DNA of 64,000 nucleotides, taken from assembly GCA_004802705.1 (NCBI GenBank), contig SGPL01000083.1, positions 1 to 64,000 on the forward strand, given 5' to 3'. Below, in pieces: positions 10,069 to 21,006 of the stretch. The stretch comes from Bondarzewia mesenterica (lineage: Eukaryota; Basidiomycota; Agaricomycetes; Russulales; Bondarzewiaceae). The notes under the pieces are model-generated. The model was not told the origin of the DNA. It was given only the letters and a program-made list of their open reading frames with translations, and did not search any database. Each line of letters starts with the position of its first letter. The stretch's first letter is position 1. The translations under genes were made by a program, and so were the position numbers.

Positions 10069-12551
10069 ATGCCGAAAGCTCGGATTGCCGTGCTCACAGG
10101 TCAGTCTATCTGTCTCCACCGATATGCTGATGGGGTTGCTCAGAAAGAGCAGTTAGTGATACGGCGTCGAAAGACGCGACCATAGACAAGTCTGGTCCGA
10201 CGATCAAGATAACCTTGTTTGCACAAGGATATGATATCATTTATCAAAAGATCGTGCCGGACGAGATGGAAAGTATCCGGGGCACCGTTCAAGAATGGTG
10301 TGCATCAGGCAATGTCGACTGGATTATAACGTCCGGCGGTACAGGGTTTGGAGTGCGGGATAGAACACCTGAGGTATATTCGTCTCCTTGAATCCTATGC
10401 TAGTGTTGCGGATCAAAAAGTTTCATCAGGCTATAGGGCCTCTCATCGAACGTCTTGCACCAGGCTTGGTTCACCTCATGTTGAACGCATCCCTCCAGAA
10501 GACTCCTTTGGGTGCTCTGTCCCGACCTGTAGCCGGTATCATCAACGATACATTGGTAACAACGCTCCCTGGCAGTGTCAAAGCAGTGACAGAAATTTTG
10601 GATGCGTTGCTTACTGGAGGGGTAGTGGACCATGCGATTGAGCTGATCAAAGGAGGCTCTGGCAAATCCATCCATGCTGCTTTGGCATCGTCAACAACAG
10701 TGCCATCAACCATCCAAAAGCATCTCCATACCCATGATGTTCACTCCCACCACATTGATGGGCACCGTCATATCCATTCGCACTCGCATGAAGCACCGAA
10801 GCCGAAATCCATCCTCTCACACGACCCATCACTGCCCGGTACATCTCACTTATATACGCTTTAAATATAGCATGTAACTCAAAGTCACTCACACCCACAG
10901 CCACTGCGCGTCATCGCGTGTCCCCGTATCGATTGTTCTCTTTCGACGAGGCGATGCATGCTATATTAAAGGAAATCCAGCCTTTGCAGGCCGAGATGAA
11001 ACCGGTGAGCATCCCCGAAGTTGTCGCAGGGAATTTTCCCTCGAGAGTACCTATCATGCGACGCAGGTGAATTCCGTATTGAGCGGTTGTATCTTGGCGG
11101 AAGATGTCTATGCTCTCGAAGACTTCCCTAACACACCGACGAGCAACGTCGATGGCTACGCCACTCGCGGTGAATTATGTCCATCTTGCCATTCTCGTAT
11201 GATACCCTGACGCCGACTCTCTTATACTATGCAGGAGATATTCCTTCGGGGGTGTACAAAGTCGTGACTGCAGCAACCCATAAACTCTCAGATGTAGTGC
11301 CGGAGGGGGCTATCTACAGGATCAACACTGGTGGCCCATTACCGCAGGACACGAACACCGTCATCATGGTTGAAGACACACGGTTGGTATCATCTATCAC
11401 AGACGATGATGGAAATGACACCGAGGAGAAGGAAGTGGAGCTGTTGGTTGCAGGTACTGTGGGGGAAAACGTTCGTTCTGCAGGCTCAGACGTCCAAAAG
11501 GGCGATCTCGTGCTTCAGAAAGGCGAATTACTCCATAGTGCTGGAGGAGAGATCGGTACCTTAGTGTTCGTCGGGCGCAAAGAGGTGAGGATCATATTTA
11601 AGATTTTGAGGGCTATCAAAAATTTAATCCTTTCGACTGAACGGTGGTGTCACGCAACAGGTCAAGGTGGTCCGAAAGCCTGTAGTCGCTATTCTCAGCA
11701 CAGGTAACGAGATACTGGACCTTCAGAACCCTCAGTCACTATCAGGAGACGGTTGGGGCCGCATTTGGGATACAAACAGACCATCCTTGCAAGCAGCTCT
11801 CGAAGGGCTAGGCTATGAAGTCGTGGATCTCGGCATCGTCGCCGATACGTTGAGTCTCTTTGCCCATCTTTACCCTGAGAAAGTTTGAGCTGAACTTGCC
11901 TCATCGAACAGACTCAGCGCACATGTTGAAGCCATAAAACAAGGGTTAGAGCGCGCAGATATTCTTCTCACTACAGGAGGCACTTCCATGGGCGCAAGTG
12001 ACTTACTCAAGCCAGTAATCGAGCGACATTTCAACGGTACCATCCATTTTGGCCGTGTCACGATCAAACCAGGCAAACCTACTACGTTTGCGACGATTCC
12101 TGTACCCGGGTCGAAGACAGACCAAAAGCCTATATTCGCGCTCCCCGGAAATCCAGCGTCTGCTTTGGTGACGTTTCATGTCTTCGTGATGCCAGCTCTG
12201 AGAAGATTGGGTGGTTATCCTCTCTCTTCTTCCCAGCTGCCTCATGTCCGAGTCAAGGTAAGAGCCAGATTCTCATCTTCGAGCGATACGAACCTCATGC
12301 CGTACGTGTGCCAGTTGAACGATGCCATGAAATTGGATACCCGAGTCGAGTTTCATCGCATCACGATTCGCGCGGGAGCAGATGGGCTCAGGGCGTTCAG
12401 TACCGGCGGACAGCGGTCGAGCAGGGTGGCCAGTCTGAGTGGTGCAAACGGACTAGTGATATTACCACAGAAGGTGGCAGGCGGTCCAGACAGGGTGGAA
12501 GTTGACGCAGAATTAGATGCATATGTGATTGGAGAGCTCCAGATGACTTGA
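10069..12551 (+). CDS. cnxE: Molybdenum cofactor biosynthesis fusion protein (gephyrin/CnxE type, MogA-MoeA)
   Basis: A two-domain enzyme: the MogA-like half adenylates molybdopterin and the MoeA-like half inserts molybdate, giving active Moco for nitrate reductase, sulfite oxidase and related enzymes. First exon MPKARIAVLT joins to VSDTASKDATIDKSGP after an intron. The MogA signature is ITSGGTGFGVRDRTPE, then LPGSVKAVTEILDALL. A His-rich linker follows (codons around 10717-10790). The MoeA half shows FSFDEAMHAIL, TSNVDGYA, INTGGPLP, ILSTGNEI, DTNRPSL, TTGGTSMG and the late motif FALPGNPASALVTFHVF. It ends ...VIGELQMT at 12551. The domain order (Mog first) is that of gephyrin and fungal CnxE; plant Cnx1 is reversed. 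It lies 96 bp downstream of the preceding plus-strand gene. Confidence 0.95.
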
Positions 12552-12750
12552 TGTATGAAAATGTAATCGCTGTAACATTGTACTGATGCAAAACCTCACC
12601 TTGTATTGGGGGCTTGCGGGTAAGCATGACAAAGTTTGCCACGGAAAAAGTATCGACAAGAGGGTAATTTCCGCACTCCCCGACTATGCAATACACTGCA
12701 ACAACGCAAGAAAAGAATCATCGTCTTTGTTTTGATTCCTAAACATACCA

Positions 12751-13500
12751 TTATTCAGATGGACGTGGAAAGAAGTACGAAGCACTTGCCAGGGTTAACA
12801 CCTCTGATTCAAGCTGTCTCAGCTCCTCCTCGAGCCGTTCCCGCTGTTTCGTCAGCATCTGATGCCGTCGATATTCCAGCTTGTTCGAAGTTGTTGTGCC
12901 AGACCCCGCTCGGGATGTTGACCGTGATTGAGCTGCTTCAACCTGGGTTCGATCTCACTGAGTCCATAAAGTAAATTGAGGGTATTATTTGTGCGTACCC
13001 TTACTTGAAGCAGGCTTTCCTTCTTAAGCAGCCCTTTCAGCCCCTTCTCAGCTCGAGTAATCAGCTCGTTGATTTGTGGTTCAATCTCGTCGCGTAGATC
13101 GGCCTTGTACTTGCGAACAGTGCCTTCGTCTACTAGTAGAAACACCTGAGTAGTTATGGATTACCAAAAGCGCGCAACTTGATTTCAAAAAGAATTGCCT
13201 CGTACTCGTTGATTATCCAGGATCTTTGTCATTCTTGGCAGGTCGAAGGTGCCATTCCGCAGAAGTTGTTGCGCCTCGTACGCCTAGGTCAATGATCAAT
13301 GAACACGCACCCTATGTATTTCCGTGAGGATGCACCTCTTCACAACAGTCTTCCATAGCGAGAACGCACTCGCGCAAATTCGGACTGCATACTGCCTGAG
13401 CATCTCCGCGATACAGTTCCGAACTTCCTGTAAAAATAGAATCTCTAGGTCCAGTCCGAGGACGTACAGAGAGCCGGGATTGTCTATGGCTCTGAGACAT
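12751..13500 (-). CDS. SPC19: DASH/Dam1 complex subunit Spc19
   Basis: Spc19 is one of the ten DASH subunits that form rings around microtubules and couple kinetochores to depolymerising ends in fungi. From ATG 13500: a short basic head (MSQSHRQSRLSVRPRTGPR), then PNLRECVLAMEDCCEEV. After introns comes VFLLVDEGTVRKYKADLRDE, IEPQINELITRAEKGLKGLL and a final coiled-coil exon (NKLEYRRHQMLTKQRERLEEELRQLESEVLTL). The pattern of a conserved C-V-x-A-M-E-D-C-C block followed by VDE-VRKYK fits the family, and the length (about 190 residues) is close to yeast Spc19. It is convergent with the cofactor gene, with a 199-bp gap. An in-frame ATG at 13533 is an alternative start. Confidence 0.75.
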
Positions 13501-13707
13501 TAGATTCTGATATATCTGTGGAAAAGAGCGCAAGAGAAATTGAACAAGTAGAATTATCCTCTGGAAGGCACTGGGTCATATCAGGCGTTCAAGCTGAAAG
13601 CCACCGACGCGTCTGTGGCTTACAGCGAATCGGCGTTAAAATTCAAACCCCGATCTCCAGAGCCTATAAATCTTCCAAAATTTCTCTCTCTCTCCTCAAG
13701 TGTCCGC

Positions 13708-13950
13708 TCAACCATCCGAAGCGTTAGCCTCTGGCGCAGAATCTCTTCTGGTGACGTATATTTCAGGTTGACGGAGCGAGGCGCTCTTAGGGGCGTTCAC
13801 GAGACCGAGCGCGGGTCCCTTCAGTTCGCCCTCATTATCGTCTCGTATGGCTGAGTCTGCCGCGAGGTATTGATTCGCTATGCGGGATGGAGAGCTGATG
13901 CTGGGGAGCTGCGCGGCGTCATATTCCTGTACTTGCCGTACCCGCCCTCT
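13708..13950 (-). other. Coding-like open stretch between SPC19 and KEX1 (possible small gene, 3' exon)
   Basis: The gap between the two annotated minus-strand genes is 870 bp. On the minus strand, 13950-13708 is open for about 80 codons and reads like real protein (RGRVRQVQEYDAAQLPSI, then AADSAIRDDNEGELKGPALG and SLRQPEIYVTRRDS before a stop). A second open stretch at about 13985-14168 reads DLPVYCRVVPANSTIFEQFG. Plausible GT..AG boundaries exist between and before them, but I could not build a complete model with a start codon. This may be a missed small gene or a relic. Confidence 0.25.
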
Positions 13951-14372
13951 CTAGGGAGGGTTGCTACTATGTGGCCTTGACGGTCTAGTGAAACCATGAT
14001 GCATACATATCTTCCTCATTCCTCTCCTTCTCGTCAATGTAACCCATCTCCAATACATTTTTTGCACAAACTTTGGTCACTGTTCTGATTATTACCTTGC
14101 CGCCGCCGAATTGCTCGAAGATTGTACTGTTCGCAGGCACAACTCGACAGTACACGGGTAGATCTGGACGACATACTCATGTTAAACGAGTTTTTACAAG
14201 AAGTACTTTCGCATCCAGATTCCACGTTGTCAATGCCACGGGTAGAAAGGTTTCCTTGCACGTTCTGTGACGCCCTCACAAAGTTTGGTCGGCGATATTC
14301 CCCGCCGCCGCACGTACAGCACAGACCCCCCTAGATAAAAAGAATATGAAACTATCGCGACGCGGACGTATC

Positions 14373-16913
14373 CTACCGAGCACTCTTCGGTTCGTCCTCG
14401 TCACTGTCTCCAACGTCGAATATCGCCGGCGCCTCCTCAGCTCTCTCCTTCCCCTTTCCCATCCTTCCCCGAAACCCGTTGGTCTCGTCGATCCCATCAT
14501 TCCCGTCGTGCGCTGGCCCGCTCTGGGTGAGCGGGATGCTCTCCTCTTCATCGTTTGCCGAAACAGGGAGACCGCGCAGACGTCGGCGGCGGACGCGGTA
14601 CCAGAAGAAGACGGCAAGGGCGATGCAGATAATGACGAGAATGACTGCGGCTGAACCTGCGTTGTAGTAGGCTACGAAAATCGAAGGTGAGTGTTCAGTC
14701 CTGCTGAATGGAGGTGAGAGGTGGAACTAGGACAAACCTTCCCACATCGCTTTGTCCTGCTCGGGCGTCTTGCTAACTGGTACAGGTGTTGAAGCGGCTG
14801 GCAGAGCATCGTCGATGAAGGCAGGTTTACTGTCATCGCCTACGCTGCTCGGTATGCGAGCGGAACCATCTGTGATCGCAGAAAAATTGACTCCCATAAA
14901 ACGCAGAATCATGTCGTGTGACACGTGTGGTACGTCGAAGCCCACCATATGCGACGCGTTGAAGATCTGTGACATAGTTTAGAGAGTAAGGATGGTGATA
15001 TACAGTAGGGAGAAACAAGAAATCACTTTAGTATATGTCAAGTTACGCGAAGATACCCATGTCCCTGCTGGCTGGCCACCAACGGTCCACGTTTGCGTCT
15101 CGACTTTCTACAAAGCCATTAGAACCGATCAGCATCAAATAAATACTCAAATCGCTCTTGTCACAGGAAGGACGAACCCCCAAGCCGGTCTCTCCATTCC
15201 ACGTCATTGCCTGTATCATACTCTCCAGCCCAATATAATTGCATATGAAGTCCTGATCGCCCGCAAAGATCATGACGGGAATCTTTTCCAAAACTCGAGG
15301 AAGGACGGTGATGGATGAAGGCGAGTTGCGCAGTCTGAGTTCTCTATGGATCCTGGTTTGGCATTCTGTCCAGGATTCCGATTTTGCTTGTGCATGAAGG
15401 GCTCCGACAACATCTTGGCGCTGCAAAAGAAAACTGAACAAGATGTTGGAAGAGTGATACGGTACCTTGAACGTACGCGGAGGTATGTGGTGATGTTCTT
15501 GAGGTCTGGTGGCCAGTTCATACCACATGCCGGCTGATCATCATTTAGGCGGACATCGTAGATGTTCATACAGACATCTCGACCGTCGACGCTAGGCAGC
15601 AAAAAATCGATTAGCGATAAACTGAGCACAGTACAATGATTCGAAATACAAGCTCACTTTCGGTTGCGAACTTCACTCACAACGCCCATCACCTGCTCAC
15701 AAACATTTACATTGATAGGTTCATCTTCTATGTTTTTTAGTGCAGCGTTACACTCGTCGACTGCCTTTTTACCCTTCTCATAATTCTGAGGAAAATGTCG
15801 CTGATTCAGACCAGTTCCAATTGCATGCTTGTGCAACAACGACGGACCTCGGAGTTTTCTTCGATGATGCCATGCTTGACCGCGTAGTCTAAGAATGACG
15901 GATATTGTCTCCGCGCGTCTATCCATCCGTTGCCAATTGCTGCACCGCGCAATGGAACGTTAAGATTTGACTTGAGAACCGCGTCCGCTGAATGAACAAA
16001 ATATTAGAAAACTTGTGCACGAGAGGTTATGTGCATATTACGCACAGAAATATGGGATATATTGTCCAGCAAAGCTCTCGCCTCCGATATACGTCTGAGG
16101 GTAATTATTCAATTAGAAGAGGAAGGCATAACACTTTGCGACGGACCCACATCCATGCGCTTATATTCTGGGAAAATGATATAAAAGTTGCGCAGGAATT
16201 CTATGAATTGCTGGGATGCCTAGAGAGAGAGAGATAACAGTTTCTGACTGTTCAATATTGAACTACGCACCTCGTCGAGTTCATGCACGTATCGGTCCGT
16301 GCTGGTATATGAAAAGCCTGTACCAGCAGGCTGGTCGACTGCAAAAACATGATGTAGAAGGTATAAACGAGATAGAAAAGCAGACAAACCGTATACTACT
16401 GTCGTATACTCTTCCCAACCTCCTTCAACCGTTTTGAGACCACCCTTACCGTCCACTCTCCAGGGACCGATCTCCATCATGAGACCGTCGAACGATGAGC
16501 AACCTGGTCCACCCTAGCATAGACCGTCAGCATTCTTCCCATATATTCGCCCGGACTAACTTGCATTAAACCAAAACAGGATGCGCTCTCGGTCAGCTGT
16601 TCTCCTCGCTTTAACGAGGACAAAGTACAGGTGTGCTGTGACAGCCGTCGCTGGCAAAGAAGCCACATCTGGGTCCGCAGAGAGGTGTCCGGCGAATATG
16701 TGCAGTGGGTGCGCTTCATTCTGATGCAAGTCCGGTAGGTTTGGGACATAGAACGAAGCTGCAGATGGGACTATAAACCAAATCATCAGTCACGATAAAT
16801 TGGGAGATCATTAACATTTACGCACTATCTGTTGGCGCGGCATGCGCGAATGGTGCGTACAGGAGACCAGACAAGAGCGCACATAGCACTCGGCTGTAAC
16901 GAGACCGATGCAT
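14373..16913 (-). CDS. KEX1: Pheromone-processing carboxypeptidase KEX1 (serine carboxypeptidase S10)
   Basis: Removes C-terminal Lys/Arg from peptides after Kex2-type cleavage, in the late Golgi. ATG 16913 starts a signal peptide ([20 protein letters not shown]). The S10 domain follows: [23 protein letters not shown], nucleophile Ser in [35 protein letters not shown], catalytic Asp in [16 protein letters not shown] and catalytic His in [13 protein letters not shown]. After the domain come a Ser/Pro linker, one transmembrane helix ([18 protein letters not shown]), a basic stop-transfer (RVRRRRLRG) and an acidic cytosolic tail ending [14 protein letters not shown]. Tail and topology distinguish Kex1 from secreted or vacuolar carboxypeptidases. 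About ten short introns. Confidence 0.95.
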
Positions 16914-17505
16914 CTCCGCTACGTGAACGTACGAGCGCGCCCCTAGGTGTAGCCTATAAACGTTGTAGGTCCTGCTGGGGGCACAAACCGACACAGAATC
17001 CAGAAGCGATGGTGCTCTACTGGAGTGCTAAAGTGGTGACCGGTGACGGACGTGTCAGTACTTGATGCGAAGCTGGTGCTGCGGCGATACAATCATACAA
17101 TGCATTAGTAGCACCGGGACAAAGTCCCTGAGGTCCGACATATATCTGTCACGGGGTATCCGAGGGCGCTGTATGACGTCTTGTATCAAGAACTTCCCAC
17201 TTTCCATGCAACAAGCAAAATCTCTCAGCTCTGTCGCATGAGCTAATGTTCTCGGGTTTTGTGCCTTTTCACGCTGTTCGCAGGATTCAATTGTCAGTAT
17301 TTATTTCACGTATGACCCTTTGGCAATTTTTGTGAACGATACTTATCCCAAACTTATCTTGACAGGTAATGTTACCACATGCGACAATCTTGAATCAGGC
17401 ACACCGACAACAATTGACGGGTCAGACAAGCTGAACCTAGCTGAACCCATACCTCCAACACTTTTCGACCGCTTGTCACCTCACTTTTCTTGAGTATCTG
17501 TCGAC
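16914..17505. promoter_or_regulatory. Divergent promoter region
   Basis: 592 bp between the divergent starts of KEX1 (minus) and the ER membrane protein gene (plus). Both products act in the secretory pathway, so shared regulation is conceivable. I see no specific motif. Confidence 0.35.
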
Positions 17506-18789
17506 ATGAAACTGTCGCCTCTTTTCTTGACGGTTGCTTGTGCGGCACCACTTGGCGTCAGTGCACAATATTTCTCTGAAGGTTGGAAACCAGGCCAAGC
17601 GACACCCACACTCTCCACCACCGCCAGCGAATTCGTGCCCAGCGCAGCCGCTGCCTCTGCATCCAATGCCAACTCCCAGACCAACAGCGGGCTGGGGTCT
17701 TTACTCACAAACCTTCTTTCCTCCGGTCCTGTTGCATCACTGCTCGGCAGCGCAGGTATTAACGTCACAGAACGATTGGCCAGTGTACAGGACGTCGAAA
17801 TCTGGGACGAGCGGATACCACTCATTACAGACGATAACTACAAGGATGTCATTGTGAACGAGGTGTTTGAGGAGGAAGAGGAAGAGAAGAACAGGGTCTG
17901 GTTCCTCATAATGTGTGTGTTCTGTCAGTTCTGGCCCGGCATAGTCTCTATGGAGTTCATCTCAACTTGACAGTTCTGTAACGACTGCGCAACCACAAGG
18001 CATATCAAACTTTGCAGACGAACAGTTCGACGCTGCGTTTAATATCACCCAGAATGAGAATGATCTGCCAAATGTACGGTGGGGACGCATTGACTACATT
18101 AACGTCACCGCCATTACCACGAAATGGAATGTATGGCAGTATGTTGTCCTTTTTTTACCTGATTACCAGCTCAGGAACCATGAATTTACACTTTGCTGTT
18201 TGACAGAGCACCAATGCTCGTAGTCCTCAAAGATAGAGGCCAAACCCTTCGCTTCTGGCGCGCAACTCAACTGCGACTCAAACCCGAGTCGATGCGCGAG
18301 TTCCTTCGCACTGAATTTTATGAGCGCACTCCACCATGGAAGAGCAACTTCGCTCCAGGCGGCAGCAGGTAGTTCTTCTTCCCCCCCCCCTCCCCCCCAA
18401 CTTTCTTCTCACGACCACTGAATCGTCATTGTTGGACATACAGAGAATTCGTCCTCGATTACTTGGCCATCGCAATGTCCACAATCTACAACTACATGCG
18501 AATTTTGCCCCGCTGGGCGATGTACATGTTGACTGGCGCGTTCGGGAGCGTGCTGATCAACTTCGTACACCGAGGCGATGCGAAGAAGAAGTTGGCAGAG
18601 GAGAAGAAATTGACAGATGCGAAGAAACAGAGACAGGTGCAGGCGGGTGTGCAGAATCCGAAACAGGTGACCGACGAAACTGCCCGGAAGTCCGCAACCG
18701 CAGCTATACCTACAGCCAACGCAAGTGCTAGCCCGTCACCGTCACCGGCAAAAAAGTCCGGGGCCAAAGGGAAGAAGGGTAGAAAGTAG
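17506..18789 (+). CDS. ER-type membrane protein with thioredoxin-like lumenal region
   Basis: N-terminal signal peptide (MKLSPLFLTVACAAPLGVSA), then a Ser/Ala-rich segment with N-glycosylation sequons (NVTERL, NITQNE, NVTAIT). The next part resembles a thioredoxin-like fold (NFADEQFDAAFN..., RWGRIDYINVTAITTKWNV, APMLVVLKDRGQTLRFWRA). There is no CxxC, so redox activity is not expected. A membrane helix (about RWAMYMLTGAFGSVLINFV) is followed by a Lys-rich cytosolic tail (GDAKKKLAEEKKLTDAKKQ) ending in KSGAKGKKGRK. This layout occurs in an unnamed fungal family; the role is unknown, perhaps lumenal protein folding or membrane insertion. One intron (near 18370-18442) contains an almost pure C run. 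Confidence 0.75.
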
Positions 18790-19059
18790 GATGCGATTCG
18801 TACGGTGCGCGATAGTTGGGTACCACTTTGGTTGGACGACTGATGACATACTGTTGTCTGTACTAACTATATACCAAATCACGGATTTTCAGACATGTTG
18901 TATCTCCTTTGTAACGATGATACGATGATGCTCTTCCCATAGAGACTTGCCTACTTACCTGCATTATATGGGGGTGTGCAGACAGTATATCGAGGCACAT
19001 TACAAGTTACCGAATGAGAGGCGAGTATATGGGCCAAGTGCTGAGAGATTACGACGAAG

Positions 19060-20085
19060 TTACTCCTTGAAAGGATACTCAAACTTCGGCTGGTCCTTGC
19101 GCCTCCATAGCTTTCGCCTGCAAGGAGCCAGATGTGTCAGCACGGAGATAGAGGAAAAGCAAATATGAAGGACCCACTTTCTCTTGGTGGGAATATGCTC
19201 TGCAAACACTTCTACGCAGTGCCGGGCTTTAAACTCACGAATGAATCGCGGGTCCCAGAGTTCGCTTGCAACACCTAAATCCTTGCAACACCGCATAAGA
19301 GCGTTGCTCTTGCAAGACTCTGTTGCGGTCGGAATGCCAGAGGCATCGAAGTACTCCTGTTCGCCTCTGGCAACTGCGACCAGTCTAATTGTTTGATCAT
19401 GTATTACGTTCACAGTTTCAAGTTTTGACAAACAGGAGCACATACCGTCCAAGGCATACGAGGGCATACTCCCTGCTGACCACCTTCGGCCCAACATTGG
19501 TCTCGCTACGCGGCGCGAGGCCCCAGCCACCAGGTCCGAATGCCTTATTCAACACTCGACGATACTTAATCTCAGGCAGATAAATCATGCCGTCTGCACC
19601 ATACAAGTTGGGTTGAATACGAGGGTCTGCAGAAGAAGGCGAAGCGCACCAGGTTTCATCTCTACATCCAAAAGATCAACTGGCGCCATCAACGTCTCTG
19701 ACACCTCCTTTGAAAACGGCTGTATCGATAACCCATGGTAGCTCCTTGACCAGTCTGTGGGCGCCGCACTTTCACCAGCAGGCAGAGGTAAAACACCGAT
19801 ATCATCGAGGCCCGTGGACGAAGGAACGCTCTCGGGGGGAGTCGATTGCGCTTGAGCAATAGTTGCCAAGTCAACTTCATCCGCAGTGCTGAGAGCCCCA
19901 TTGACGATGTCCGGGTCGCCCTGTACGCGCGCATCCGTGCTCGCGTTTGAGGCAGGCGGCAGGTTTTTAAGAGGGGCGGGGCGAGCACGGCCACCAATGG
20001 CCACGTAAGCGCGTGATTGGGAGAAAGAGATGCACTTGAGTGCACGAAGGGACTGAGCACCTCTAAACATATTTCTTGCGGCCAT
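19060..20085 (-). CDS. MGM101: Mitochondrial genome maintenance protein MGM101
   Basis: A Rad52-like single-strand annealing protein of mitochondrial nucleoids, needed for mtDNA repair and maintenance. ATG 20085 starts a mitochondrial presequence ([17 protein letters not shown]...). A Ser/Ala/Pro-rich linker follows, then the conserved core: [50 protein letters not shown], then [52 protein letters not shown] and the C-terminal [17 protein letters not shown]. At least three introns. An in-frame ATG at 20139 would give a longer N-terminus but a worse presequence. Convergent with the ER protein gene. Confidence 0.95.
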
Positions 20086-21006
20086 GACGGAGCTTGGCAG
20101 CGTCGAGTTTCGAGTATGAGGCTGGTGGTAGCTTGTCAAGCCCGAGTCTCAGTGAGCGTCGAAGTTACGCTGGTCATCGCGCCACAGACGTGTCGGCATC
20201 TTCCGTCACGACGCATCCGCGGTCCGCGAGGGTCAAGTTCGTTCAAGACAACTCAGAAGTCGTAAAAATCTTGTTCTTGTACAGTGATCCCTTCGATGTC
20301 TGTCATGAAGTTGAATATATATGAGCGTACATGATGAGGCTACTGGCAGCAAGACAACTGACCGTTACAAGCGCCGGACACTTATCGCACAGATATTTGC
20401 TTCCGTCTCAACACTGCGTCCGACTTTGTCCGAAATTATCCGAATCGCATTCAGCATGGTAATCTTATCAACAACCAATACCAGGAACCTTCGCATTATC
20501 TGTATCTTCCACGTCCGCACAACTTTACGATGATTTAAGCTTAAAATTGGCCGCGGCCATGCTTGCTAGAGCAAAATAAAATTTTCTTGGGCTGCTCAAT
20601 TCTTGGGAGTCCATGAATCCTACCGGGAGAAGGCTGCTCTGTGCTATCAACGTTCCAGGCAAGTTCACCAAGAAAATGGTTCCAATGGACGGTCCCTTCC
20701 AATATCAGCTTTAACTTTAACCTGGGCTCTCGTCAGATTAGAATTCCCTATCTGTGAACCCTCCGCGTGTGGCGGCGGGTCCTGGTACGACACTCCTAAT
20801 CTGCGAACTACGGAGGCCAGTTTTCCTTTTCACCTATCTAACGGGATCGGGCTCATGGAGCGCCCACGACCTTTCAAATCTCATATCTTGCCCGTGACCC
20901 GGATATCACATTGCCCAGACATTCCCAGACGGCAAACTCGGGCTTCGTTTCTAGCTTGACTTCCCCCCACTCATTCTTGACCCACGTATGCTAATTGCTG
21001 ATCACA
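20086..21006. promoter_or_regulatory. Divergent promoter region
   Basis: 921 bp between MGM101 (minus) and the permease (plus). Short open frames in it show no protein-like character. I did not find a TATA box close to either start. Confidence 0.35.
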
